A stretch of 64,000 bases of DNA from assembly GCA_934654835.1 (NCBI GenBank), contig CAKUGY010000002.1, positions 62,001 to 126,000 on the forward strand, read 5' to 3'. The translations under genes were made by a program, and so were the position numbers. The DNA is from an uncultured Collinsella sp. GTDB lineage: Bacteria > Actinomycetota > Coriobacteriia > Coriobacteriales > Coriobacteriaceae. A model generated the notes under the pieces. It did no database searches. It was not told the origin of the DNA and saw nothing but the letters and a program-made list of their open reading frames with translations. Positions 23,171 through 31,841 of the stretch are shown one piece after another (position 1 is the first letter of the stretch; the number at the start of each line of letters is the position of its first letter).

Positions 23171-26047
23171 CTACTCGGCTTCGCTCAAATCGCTAAGCAT
23201 GAATTCGTAAATGTCTTGCCTCACGGGTGTGTTGAGCTCGTATTCAATCTCAACGGCGTTGTCGCCGCTTTTGGTCTTAATGGCTTCAAACTCACCACTG
23301 GGATGCATTTCGCCCAGGAAGTAAAACTCCTTGCCGCCCTTGTCGTCTTTGTTCTTGCGTATAAACAAATACGTCTTCAGGCCGTTGCTCGGCCATGCCT
23401 GCAGACGCTGAATCTCGGGAGAGTTGAGCGTGCGGTTGCCCTTGGAGATTGCGATCAGCTTACTCGGTGAAACAAAACGGTCCTCATACTGAATGGACTC
23501 GCTGATGTCGGGAGCCTTGTCATAGTTAATAAACACGGGGAATGTATTGGTCTTCTCGTCGTAAAAGTAACCGCCGAGGTTCTGGCCATTGATGTTCTTT
23601 TCCCAGTTCATCAGGCGGCAAACCTCCTCGTACGTGTACTTGGCGTTGAGGACGAAGTTCGTGTTTTCGTACGTCTCAGCATAGTCGAGTCGGTTGCGCG
23701 CGATGCCAAAATCCAGCACCTCGAGAACCTGGCGTCTGAACTCGGCGTTGCGCAGGGCAGTTGCAAACGCTTCGGTCAGACGAGGGCCGCATCCGTCGTC
23801 GATAAGTAGGGACACGAAATCCTTAGGTGTGGCAAAGTCGCCCTTGAGGACCGCGATTGCCGATTTAATGGCGCTGTCCTTCAGTTGCGCGCGGTAGTTC
23901 CTAAGAGCGGCCTCGCGCATTTGTCGATAACCCTCGTGTCCGGCTTCAACGAGCGTTTGGAGCAGGTAGAGGTCCTCGAATCGCTTGCCCGCGGCGAGTT
24001 TTTGCGAAATAAATTTGAGAATCTTGGTCTGATCCGAGGAGAACTGAACCGTGTAGTCCGGTTCGTATTTGGCAAGAAATGCGTGATAGGAGCCGAGGCC
24101 ACTGTTCTTAAAGATGAGCAGCGGATCGATGGAGCCGTTGCGATCAAATTCGAGTAGTGAAGGAATCTTGCCGAGCTTTTGGCGAAGGTCGAGATACTCG
24201 TTTTTCAAAAACCTGACAGAGGTGAAGTCGCCGCCGTCAATGGCTTTGTAGATGCGTGCTTCGGAGATGCGGTCGAAGCTCACGGTTGAGCATCCAGGAA
24301 TCGCGGAATCGCCTTCCTGAACAAGGCGGCGCAGACGATCTTTGTTGTATGTCTTGTCGCCCGAAAGCGCGATGGGCACCAAGAAGTTGCTCTGGTAGTT
24401 GCCAATAAAGTCGAGAACCAACGCGTATTCCTTGCCGTCATTCAGACGCAAGCCGCGGCCAAGCTGCTGAATAAAGATGATCGCCGAGTCGGTGCGGCGA
24501 AGCATGATGATCTGGTTGAGTGAGGGGATGTCGACGCCTTCGTTCATGATGTCGACCGAGAAGATGTACTCGAGCTCGCCAGACTCCAGGCGACTGATTG
24601 CGGCGTCGCGGACCTCGTCGGAATCTTGGCCGCTGATTGCAGCCGTTCGGTATCCAAGCTCGTTGAATTTTCGAGATAGTTCTTGGGCTTCGGCGTTGCG
24701 ATTGCAGAAGATGAGACCCCTGCGGTCGCTCTTGTTGACGCTGTATTCTTCGATTTTCTCGGTGATGTGACGCACGCGTTCGTCGGATGTTAGGCGCCCG
24801 AACAAGGCGGTGTCCTCAACAGTCTCGTCGTCAATTTCCAGATCGTGAATACCAAAATAATGGAAGGGGGCAAGCATCTCCTCTGCTAAGGCGTCCTGCA
24901 GCGTGATTTGGAATGCGATGACATGGTTAAAGAGCGCGAAGACGTCGTAACCATCGGTACGATTGGGCGTGGCGGTCATTCCCAGGTAAAAGCGCGGCGT
25001 GAAGTGCGACATGATTGACTGGTAACCCTGGGAACCCGTGCGGTGTGCCTCGTCGATGACGATGTAGTCAAACTCTTCGGGATGGAAATCGGACAGATGC
25101 TTGGCAACCGAAGAACACATGGCAAACACGCAGGTAGCGTTGCTAGTAATCTTGCCCGTTTGATAGGTATCGAATGTATAGGCGTTGCCCAAGAGTCGTT
25201 TATAGCTCGCGCGGGAGGCATTGATAATGCGTCGGCGGTGTGCAAGAAAGAGGACGCGTCGGGGTTTGGTTGCCAGGACGTCGAACGCCGACAGGAAGGT
25301 TTTGCCCGTACCGGTTGCCGAGACCAGCAAAGCGCGGGTCTCGCCCTTGCGGTGGATCGCTCCGAGCGCTTCGAGAGCGCGCTGCTGCATTTTATTGGGC
25401 TTGATTTCTTCATGTCCGCTCGGGGCTGAATTAGCGATTGCCTGGAACGTTGGTTTCGATTTGGGCTTTGGAGGACGCGCCGATCGGTACGCGGCGTAAG
25501 CCCCAATCCACTCCTGCGAAAGTGCGACGGTGGAAGTGTCATTCCAAAGCGAATTGAACTCACCCCTGAGCTCGCCGAGCAGTCGGCTGTTCTCGACGGT
25601 CTGATACAGGACGTTCCATTCTTTATTGCAGGTGAGAGCGGTCTGCGTCATGTTGGAGCTTCCGACGATAACCGTGCTGGTCTCGCCCTTGTCGAAAATG
25701 TATCCCTTGGCGTGCAGATTGCCTTCGAACACCCGCACTTCTATATTGTCGTATTCCAAGAGCTTACGAAACACATCGGGCGAATTGAAGTTGAGATAGG
25801 TGGATGTAAGCAGTCGGCCCTTGATGTCGCGCTGTTTGAGCTCTTGAAACGCCTCGACCAGGATTTGCAAGCCGCCGTCTGCGATAAAGGCAACGCAAAA
25901 GTCGAACGAGCTGCAGGTAGAGAGCTGCTCTTCGATAACGGACAACAGCGTTCCGCCAGTCGCCTTCGAGTTGGCGATGAGCTTAGGCGAATCGTCCCCA
26001 TGTGCGAGTGAGTCGAATTCGATATCAATCTGCTGCTGAGTAGCCAT
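23171..26047 (-). CDS. PLD-domain, superfamily 2 helicase and DUF3427 protein
   Basis: A 958-residue three-part protein. Residues 1-170 are a phospholipase-D-like nuclease domain with one HxK motif (LHAKGYIF, 111-118; then IVGSSN). Residues about 215-560 form a superfamily 2 helicase with Walker A SATGTGKT (243-250), DEAH (332-335), TATPNRTDG and the motif VI region QQLGRGLRL. The remainder matches DUF3427. Such proteins occur in genomic islands and are suspected in DNA restriction or repair. The gene is visibly more A/T-rich than most of the window. It begins from GAAAGG upstream of an ATG and converges on the NUDIX gene. Confidence 0.92.
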   Translation of the reverse strand: MATQQQIDIEFDSLAHGDDSPKLIANSKATGGTLLSVIEEQLSTCSSFDFCVAFIADGGLQILVEAFQELKQRDIKGRLLTSTYLNFNSPDVFRKLLEYDNIEVRVFEGNLHAKGYIFDKGETSTVIVGSSNMTQTALTCNKEWNVLYQTVENSRLLGELRGEFNSLWNDTSTVALSQEWIGAYAAYRSARPPKPKSKPTFQAIANSAPSGHEEIKPNKMQQRALEALGAIHRKGETRALLVSATGTGKTFLSAFDVLATKPRRVLFLAHRRRIINASRASYKRLLGNAYTFDTYQTGKITSNATCVFAMCSSVAKHLSDFHPEEFDYIVIDEAHRTGSQGYQSIMSHFTPRFYLGMTATPNRTDGYDVFALFNHVIAFQITLQDALAEEMLAPFHYFGIHDLEIDDETVEDTALFGRLTSDERVRHITEKIEEYSVNKSDRRGLIFCNRNAEAQELSRKFNELGYRTAAISGQDSDEVRDAAISRLESGELEYIFSVDIMNEGVDIPSLNQIIMLRRTDSAIIFIQQLGRGLRLNDGKEYALVLDFIGNYQSNFLVPIALSGDKTYNKDRLRRLVQEGDSAIPGCSTVSFDRISEARIYKAIDGGDFTSVRFLKNEYLDLRQKLGKIPSLLEFDRNGSIDPLLIFKNSGLGSYHAFLAKYEPDYTVQFSSDQTKILKFISQKLAAGKRFEDLYLLQTLVEAGHEGYRQMREAALRNYRAQLKDSAIKSAIAVLKGDFATPKDFVSLLIDDGCGPRLTEAFATALRNAEFRRQVLEVLDFGIARNRLDYAETYENTNFVLNAKYTYEEVCRLMNWEKNINGQNLGGYFYDEKTNTFPVFINYDKAPDISESIQYEDRFVSPSKLIAISKGNRTLNSPEIQRLQAWPSNGLKTYLFIRKNKDDKGGKEFYFLGEMHPSGEFEAIKTKSGDNAVEIEYELNTPVRQDIYEFMLSDLSEAE

Positions 26048-26246
26048 TTTGCCATGCCTTTCGTCAGACTATGCTGGCGCCAGGATAACAGATCGATCGT
26101 TCGTGTTTTGGGTGTATGGCGATTAGGATTGGCAGTTGGTGCTAGCTTTCAATCGTGTCCGCACGACATGTGACACTTAGTCTGCTGTCCGACTCTGCCG
26201 CGGCGGCATGAATCAAAGCAACGACCCTCTAAGGAGCTTGATAGAA

Positions 26247-26486
26247 ATGAGTGACAACGCAAAGCATCTCGTAAAGAAGGGCGTAAAGGACGCGGGGCCG
26301 TGTCTTGCGCTGTGCCTGGCTGGCGCGGCGATCGCGCTGCTGACTGTTCTGGGGCCGCTCGATGTACTTCGAAGCGCAAGTTTGCTGCACGTTTGCATTG
26401 CCCTCGCCGGTGCTATGGCGACCGGCGGTGTGCTCGATCTGATCTTTTGGGTATTTGACCCGTTTGGATGGAAGGACGAAGGGTAA
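26247..26486 (+). CDS. Small membrane protein of unknown function
   Basis: A 79-residue protein with two predicted membrane segments (CLALCLAGAAIALLTVLGPL and LLHVCIALAGAMATGGVLDL) and short charged ends. I do not recognise a family. The ATG at 26247 is favoured because AAGGAG lies about ten bases upstream. An earlier in-frame ATG at 26208 would add 13 residues without a good ribosome site. It is 40 bp upstream of the metallophosphoesterase pair and could be co-transcribed with it. It reads away from the helicase gene. Confidence 0.6.
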   Translation: MSDNAKHLVKKGVKDAGPCLALCLAGAAIALLTVLGPLDVLRSASLLHVCIALAGAMATGGVLDLIFWVFDPFGWKDEG

Positions 26487-26526
26487 GCCCTAAGGGGAAG
26501 ATGCCCCGCGGCGTTAGGAGGTCCCC

Positions 26527-27165
26527 ATGATCTGGTTTACCAGCGATACGCACTTTGGGCACGAGAACATGCTGCGGCTCTGCGACAGGCCGTGGTCGAC
26601 CGTTGCGCAGATGAACGACGCTATTATCGACAACATTAACAGCAAAGTCGCTGTGGACGACGAGCTCTATATCCTGGGCGACTTCAGCTTTAAGATGACG
26701 GCCCAAGAAGCCTATGATCTGCGCAAGCAGATTGCCTGTAAGCGCGTTCACCTGCTGCCCGGCAACCATGACAAGGATTGGTCACAGCCCGCGGTAGCAG
26801 GCGCTTTTATCGTTGAGCCGCCCATCTGCGTGCTCAAGATCGACCGGCAGAAAATCGTGCTGAGCCACTATCCCATGACCGACTGGCAGGGCATGTCACA
26901 TGGCGGCTGGCATCTGCATGGGCATATCCATAGTTGCGGCAGCGCGTACAACGAATTCAACCGCAAGCAGGGGCTGCTGCGCTACGACGTGGGCGTGGAC
27001 GCCAACAGCTACGCCCCGGTGAGCCTGGAGGAGCTCAAGGCGTGGTTTGCGCAGGTAGGCGAGCCGGTGTGCTGCGTTAAATGGCCGTGGTGGGTCAATG
27101 CCACGGGCGACGAGCAGATTGAACGCGAGCTCGAGGCATACAAGAGGGGAGAGGTGATTCGATGA
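26527..27165 (+). CDS. Calcineurin-like metallophosphoesterase (first of pair)
   Basis: A 212-residue metallophosphoesterase. Metal-site motifs in order are FTSDTHFGHEN, ILGDFSFK, LLPGNHDKD, VLSHYPM and HLHGHIHS. This short form, with the early HFGHENM, resembles the phage/bacterial 'phosphoesterase or phosphohydrolase' group of unknown substrate. AGGAGG precedes the ATG. The stop overlaps the start of a second, divergent metallophosphoesterase by four bases, so the two are probably made together. Confidence 0.88.
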   Translation: MIWFTSDTHFGHENMLRLCDRPWSTVAQMNDAIIDNINSKVAVDDELYILGDFSFKMTAQEAYDLRKQIACKRVHLLPGNHDKDWSQPAVAGAFIVEPPICVLKIDRQKIVLSHYPMTDWQGMSHGGWHLHGHIHSCGSAYNEFNRKQGLLRYDVGVDANSYAPVSLEELKAWFAQVGEPVCCVKWPWWVNATGDEQIERELEAYKRGEVIR

Positions 27166-27887
27166 CGGTTTATGTGACAGGCGACATTCACGGTGGGCTT
27201 GACATGCAAAAGCTCCGCGACTGGGAACTTGGGGATAGCCTGACGAGCGACGACTACCTCATCGTCGCCGGCGACTTTGGCTTTCCGTGGGATTTCTCTG
27301 CCGAGGAATGTGCCGATATCGCGTGGCTGGAATCGCGCCCCTACACGGTGCTCTTTGTCGACGGCAACCACGAGCGCTTCGATCACTGGGCAGAGCGTCC
27401 CATGGAACTGTGGCATGGCGGGCTCACGCAGCGCCTATCGGACACTTCGCCCATACGGCGCCTGACGCGCGGCGAGATCTTTGAACTCGACGGTTCAACG
27501 ATCTTTACCATGGGCGGCGCCACGAGCGTGGACAAGGAGTATCGCATACCGTATTCGAGCTGGTGGCCGCAGGAGCTTCCGGACGAGCGCAACTTTGATG
27601 AGGCGCGGGCAAAGCTCGACAGTGTGGGCTGGAAGGTCGACTACGTAATCACTCACACCTGCTCCACGCGCATGCTCTCGCCCACGCTCTATCCTGCGCC
27701 TGGCTGGAACCGTCCCGACGTCGATCGGCTTACGGCGTTTTTTGACGAGTTGGAGGATCGCCTGGACTACAAGCGCTGGTACTACGGGCACTTTCACCGG
27801 GATGCCAACCCAGCCGAGCGCCACACCGTGCTCTACGACCGCATCGTTCGCCTAGGCGACGAACTCCAACCTTGGGACGTTGCATAG
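27162..27887 (+). CDS. Calcineurin-like metallophosphoesterase (second of pair)
   Basis: A 241-residue metallophosphoesterase distinct from its neighbour. Motifs are VTGDIHGGLD, VAGDFGFPWD, FVDGNHERFD, VITHTCS and WYYGHFHRD. Sequence similarity to the upstream gene is limited to the motifs, so this is not a recent duplication. ATGA overlap implies translational coupling. The substrate is unknown; a nucleotide or RNA phosphate ester is plausible. Confidence 0.88.
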   Translation: MTVYVTGDIHGGLDMQKLRDWELGDSLTSDDYLIVAGDFGFPWDFSAEECADIAWLESRPYTVLFVDGNHERFDHWAERPMELWHGGLTQRLSDTSPIRRLTRGEIFELDGSTIFTMGGATSVDKEYRIPYSSWWPQELPDERNFDEARAKLDSVGWKVDYVITHTCSTRMLSPTLYPAPGWNRPDVDRLTAFFDELEDRLDYKRWYYGHFHRDANPAERHTVLYDRIVRLGDELQPWDVA

Positions 27888-27902
27888 GGGTGGGGCGTTT
27901 GT

Positions 27903-28937
27903 CTACTCAGCCGTTACGGTGATGTTCTCCCTATGCTTGCGGATGACGTTCCAGCTAAAGTGCTCGACCAGCTGCTCGGCTGTACGCGGCGTGGCGTCCG
28001 GCGCGATGCCTGTTTGTCCGGCGAGCCAGCCCAACAGCGCCTTGGGTGTGCCAAATCGGGCGCGGAGTTCGCCCAGGTCCAGGTCGCGATCGCGCTTGGA
28101 AAGGCGGCGGCCGTCCGGTGCCATGAGCAGCGGAATGTGCGCGTAGCGCGGCGTGGGCAGCCCCAGCAGGTGCTGCAGATAGATTTGACGCGGCGTGGAT
28201 CCCAGCAGGTCGCATCCGCGCACAACTTCGGTAACACCCATGGCGGCGTCGTCAACCACCACGGCCAACTGGTAGGCAAACACGCCGTCGCTGCGGCGCA
28301 CCAAAAAGTCGCCGCACTCGGTGGCGAGCGCCTCGCATTGGGCGCCATACGTACGGTCCACAAACTCGACCACGTCGTCCGCGAGGTCGTCGACGGCGGG
28401 CACGCGCAGGCGTGTGGCCGGGGCGCGCAGGGCGCTGCGGCGGGCGATCTCTTCGGCAGAAAGACCTCGACAGGCGCCGCGGTAGATGGGCGTGCCGTCG
28501 CTGGCGTGCGGCGCGCTCGCGGCATGGAGTTCGGCGCGTGTGCAAAAGCAGGGGTAGGTGAGGCCGGCGTCTTGCAGCTGGTGCAGGGCGGCCTCGTACA
28601 GGTCCAGGCGATCGCGCTGATAGTAGGGGCCCTCGTCCCACTCGAGCCCCAGCCAAGCGAGATCGTCGATGAGCTGGGCGGCGAGCTCCGGTCGCTTGCA
28701 GCGATCGTCCAGGTCCTCGATGCGCAGCACGATGTGGCCGCCCTGGCTGCGGGCCGAAAGCCACGCGCACAGGCAGCTGAACACGTTGCCCAGGTGCATT
28801 CGGCCCGAGGGCGACGGGGCGAAGCGGCCCACGACGGGCGCGGGCGTGGCGGGTGCGCCCGCCGTGGCAGCGGACGCGTTGGGTGCCGTCGACGTGACCG
28901 CGACGGGCGTTGCTATGTCGAGTGCATTGATATCCAT
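27903..28937 (-). CDS. gluQ: Glutamyl-Q tRNA(Asp) synthetase-like protein
   Basis: A 344-residue truncated glutamyl-tRNA-synthetase homologue without the anticodon-binding domain. After a low-complexity Ala/Pro/Thr leader it shows VVGRFAPSPSGRMHLGN, the HIGH-equivalent, then IVLRIEDLDDRCKR, and the late LSKRDRDLDLGELR, the KMSKS-equivalent. Zinc-ligand-like cysteines occur at YPCFCTRAEL. GluQ enzymes attach glutamate to queuosine in tRNA-Asp. The N-terminal leader of about 35 residues is atypical, and a later start is possible. Convergent with the phosphoesterase pair. Confidence 0.85.
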   Translation of the reverse strand: MDINALDIATPVAVTSTAPNASAATAGAPATPAPVVGRFAPSPSGRMHLGNVFSCLCAWLSARSQGGHIVLRIEDLDDRCKRPELAAQLIDDLAWLGLEWDEGPYYQRDRLDLYEAALHQLQDAGLTYPCFCTRAELHAASAPHASDGTPIYRGACRGLSAEEIARRSALRAPATRLRVPAVDDLADDVVEFVDRTYGAQCEALATECGDFLVRRSDGVFAYQLAVVVDDAAMGVTEVVRGCDLLGSTPRQIYLQHLLGLPTPRYAHIPLLMAPDGRRLSKRDRDLDLGELRARFGTPKALLGWLAGQTGIAPDATPRTAEQLVEHFSWNVIRKHRENITVTAE

Positions 28938-29072
28938 GCGGACGAGTATAGCGCGGGGCGCGATAGGGGAGACGTTGCCATGACTTGCAAGTTGCCGCAG
29001 TCGTGCGCTGCGTGTCCCGGCCGTCGGCTCGGCGCCTCGATTGCTGCTCCTCAGCCCGGCCCTTAAACGACA

Positions 29073-29108
29073 GAAACCCCGGCAGCTCTTCGCAACTGCC
29101 GGGGTTTC
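29073..29108. terminator. Strong hairpin in the 28938-29445 gap
   Basis: A 13-bp perfect stem, GAAACCCCGGCAG/CTGCCGGGGTTTC, with a ten-base loop. Read on the minus strand it is followed by TGTCGTTTA, so it could act in the leader of the gluQ-like gene or as an isolated terminator. The 508-bp gap also holds the GTCCC repeat at 29284 and no gene that I can support. Confidence 0.6.
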
Positions 29109-29283
29109 CGCGGAAAAGGGGGACATGATCCTCGAGCGAACGGCAAAGGGGCAAACCGTTTTCGCTCAACTGCTTTATGCCCTTCGACTGCGGGCTCAAT
29201 CAGCGCGCGCCGCGCCCACACAAAGCCGCTACACCTGTGACGGAGCTGTGAAGTGGTATCTATTGCCAGACGGGTGCTTGGCC

Positions 29284-29333
29284 AAGGACTGTCCCAAACT
29301 GCCGGCAGATAAGGAACGTCCCTAAGTGCCGGG
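29284..29333 (+). repeat. GTCCC-type 50-bp repeat, copy b
   Basis: It starts AAGGACTGTCCCAAACTGCC and ends GGAACGTCCCTAAGTGCCGG. It is near-identical to copies at 15881 (opposite strand) and 31792. Confidence 0.75.
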
Positions 29334-29445
29334 CTTAGGTGGGACTTTTGTCCCGTTTGATGCTCCGCTGGCCTAGATATTCGTCATGTGCGCCCATAAA
29401 CGTGGGACAATGACGCTGTTGGTATCAAAGACAAAGGATGTGCCT

Positions 29446-31389
29446 ATGAACGCCCCCGTTGCCAAGACCTGTCGGCAGCGTCGCCTGTTCGCGCGATTCG
29501 CTTCCATCTGTGCGCTCGTCGCGCTTGCGTTGCTGCTGCTGCCCGCCGCCGCGCACGCCGACGGCTACTCCATGAGCCAAACCTACATCGGCGCCACGGT
29601 CGAAGCCGATGGCTCACTGACCGTTGTCGAGGGACGCCAGTTCGACTTCGATGACGACATCAACGGCGTGTATTGGGATATCAATACGGGCTCCAACCAG
29701 CAAGGCGGCTCGGTGAGCGTCAATGTGCTGAGCGTCGAGGAAGACGACACCGCGTTTAACAAGGTCGACAGCGCAAACAAGGGCGACCGCGGCGTCTACA
29801 CCGTGGAGCAGTCCGACGGCGGCGTGAAGATCAAGGTGTTCAGCCCTCATGAGAGCGGTGACAGTGCGATCTTTTACGTGAGCTACACCATGACCGGCGC
29901 GGTAATGAACTGGGCCGATACCGCCGAGCTCTACTGGAAGTTCGTCGGCGACGGCTGGTCGGCGGATTCCGATGACGTCGAGATGGAAGTCTACTTCGCA
30001 AACGCCGCCGCGGGGACCCCGGCGACCAAGGGCGACAACTTCCGTGCGTGGGGTCACGGCCCGCTGACGGGCGATGTGACGCTCGACGCGGACGAGCCCA
30101 TGGTCACCTATACCATTCCCTGCGTGCATCAGGGCGAGTTCGCCGAGGCACGCGTGGTCTTTCCCAGCGACTGGGTGCCGTGGCTTAGCGCCTCGAGCGA
30201 GGAACGCCTGCCGACGATCCTAAGCGAGGAGAAGGCATGGGCCGAGGAGGCCAACGCCCGCCGTGCCCATGCGCGCATGATTGCCAACGTGCTGGCCGTG
30301 GTGAGTGTTGTCGCGGCGGTGGCCTTTACCGGCACAATCATCGTGCTCAAGCTGCGCAAGCGTAAACCCAAGCCGCTTTTCCAGGACGAGTATTTCCGCG
30401 ACGTGCCCTCGGCAGACCATCCTGCCGTGCTTTCGGCTCTTATGAGCTGGAATGAGGTGCCCGATCAGGCATATATCGCCACGCTCATGAAGCTCACCGA
30501 CGACCGCGTGATCAGGCTCGAGCAGGCGACCGTGACCAAGGCCAAGAAGGGCCTGTTGGGGCACGAGAAAGAGGAGCAGACGTACCGCGTGACAGTGAGT
30601 GATGAGGGCTGGAAATCGGCCAAGGGCATCGATCGCATGGTGCTCAAGGTGTTCTTTGCCGGCGTAAAGCCCGACGAGAACGGCGACCGCTCGCGCACGT
30701 TCGACGAGCTGCAGCATTACGTCAAGCAGCACGCTACGCCCGTGGGCGACAAGCTCGAGGACTACAAGAACAGCGTTAAGGGCAAGCTGGCCGACAGCGA
30801 GTACGTTGCCTCGGACGGCATTGTCGCGATGGTGTTTTGTCTGGTCCTTGGCATCTTGGTCGCCTTTATCCCCGTGGGGTCCATCTTCTTTACCGATGGT
30901 GCGCAGGCGAACATTATCGCCGCGGTGATCTCGGTCCCCATCGTACTGGTTGGAATTGTCGTGGGCCTTACGTTCCGTCGCTTTACGCCGGAGGGTGCCG
31001 AGGTGGCGGCCCGTTGCAAGGCGCTTAAGCATTGGCTCGAGGACTTCACGCGCCTAAAGGAAGCCGTCCCGGGCGACCTGGTGCTGTGGAACAAACTGCT
31101 GGTAATGGGCGCGGCGCTGGGCGTTTCGAAGGAAGTGCTGCGCCAGCTTGCCGAGGCCGTGCCGCCTGAGGTGCGCGAGGCTGATGGCTTCTACGACAAT
31201 TACCCCTGCTACTGGTGGTACTACCATCATTACGGCAACCAGTCCCCGCTCGATTCGTTCGATAGCGTGTATCACGAGAGTATCCGCGAGCTGGCATCGA
31301 GCTCTGACAGCTCCGGTGGCGGCGGAGGCGGCGGCTTCTCCGGCGGCGGCGGTGGTGGCGCCGGCGGAGGCGGCGGCGGAACGTTCTAG
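29446..31389 (+). CDS. DUF2207 domain membrane protein
   Basis: A 647-residue protein. A signal peptide or anchor (FASICALVALALLLLPAAAHA) precedes an extracytoplasmic DUF2207 beta-rich domain of about 200 residues starting after YSMSQTYIGATVEADGSL. A membrane helix follows near residue 285, then a cytoplasmic region, two more helices (GIVAMVFCLVLGILVAFIP and IIAAVISVPIVLVGIVVGL) and a C-terminus with a long glycine run ending GGTF. That tail is typical of DUF2207 proteins. Function is unknown, possibly at the envelope. ATG 29446 is chosen for its signal peptide position and AAAGGA upstream. A strong terminator follows. Confidence 0.88.
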   Translation: MNAPVAKTCRQRRLFARFASICALVALALLLLPAAAHADGYSMSQTYIGATVEADGSLTVVEGRQFDFDDDINGVYWDINTGSNQQGGSVSVNVLSVEEDDTAFNKVDSANKGDRGVYTVEQSDGGVKIKVFSPHESGDSAIFYVSYTMTGAVMNWADTAELYWKFVGDGWSADSDDVEMEVYFANAAAGTPATKGDNFRAWGHGPLTGDVTLDADEPMVTYTIPCVHQGEFAEARVVFPSDWVPWLSASSEERLPTILSEEKAWAEEANARRAHARMIANVLAVVSVVAAVAFTGTIIVLKLRKRKPKPLFQDEYFRDVPSADHPAVLSALMSWNEVPDQAYIATLMKLTDDRVIRLEQATVTKAKKGLLGHEKEEQTYRVTVSDEGWKSAKGIDRMVLKVFFAGVKPDENGDRSRTFDELQHYVKQHATPVGDKLEDYKNSVKGKLADSEYVASDGIVAMVFCLVLGILVAFIPVGSIFFTDGAQANIIAAVISVPIVLVGIVVGLTFRRFTPEGAEVAARCKALKHWLEDFTRLKEAVPGDLVLWNKLLVMGAALGVSKEVLRQLAEAVPPEVREADGFYDNYPCYWWYYHHYGNQSPLDSFDSVYHESIRELASSSDSSGGGGGGGFSGGGGGGAGGGGGGTF

Positions 31390-31402
31390 CGGTCGCAAAA
31401 TC

Positions 31403-31451
31403 TGGGATGGGCTTTCCCCGACAGCTGTCGGGGAAAGCCCATCCCATTTTT
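31403..31451 (+). terminator. Terminator after the DUF2207 gene
   Basis: A perfect 44-base palindrome starting TGGGATGGGCTTTCCCCGAC, followed by TTTTT, 14 bp after the stop. Confidence 0.9.
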
Positions 31452-31504
31452 ATGTGTCGGCAGGGGCCGATCCTTCCACTTTTTGCTCTGTCGGGAGGGG
31501 TGGT

Positions 31505-31730
31505 GGGCAAAAAATGCCAAATATGAGTACTGTTGCTTTGTTGGTAACATAATTTTGTGCTTAAAAAGAGGCTGCAAATGAGATTCTTTCTCGTTAGAAG
31601 CCTCTTTTATTCTACATTTGGGGAGAAACGTTGGTTCATGTGGCTTATCGACACGCCGAATGGACCCGAAAAATGCCAAAATCGCTGCTACTAAAAAGGT
31701 AACAGTACTCATATTTGATGTTTTTTGCCC
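31505..31730. repeat. 226-bp inverted-repeat element with AGTACTGTT arms
   Basis: Left arm 31505-31534 starts GGGCAAAAAATGCCAAATAT. Right arm 31701-31730 is its complement at 27 of 30 positions. Inside, AAAAGAGGCT (near 31564) pairs with AGCCTCTTTT (near 31602). The right part, AAAATCGCTGCTACTAAAAA onward, recurs at 49791-49832. The sequence is A/T-rich and holds no plausible gene. Confidence 0.75.
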
Positions 31731-31791
31731 ACGGGCATTCGCTAACCCCTATTTGGCGATATCAGTCGGGGCTTCCTCAGCCGTTTTGCTC

Positions 31792-31840
31792 AGGAGTGTC
31801 CCCAACTGCTGGCATAAAAGGAGCGTCCCTAAGTGTCGGG
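31792..31840 (+). repeat. GTCCC-type 50-bp repeat, copy c
   Basis: It begins AGGAGTGTCCCCAACTGCTG and ends GGAGCGTCCCTAAGTGTCGG. It abuts the stop codon of the GNAT gene, which starts at 31842 on this strand. Confidence 0.75.
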
Positions 31841-31841
31841 G

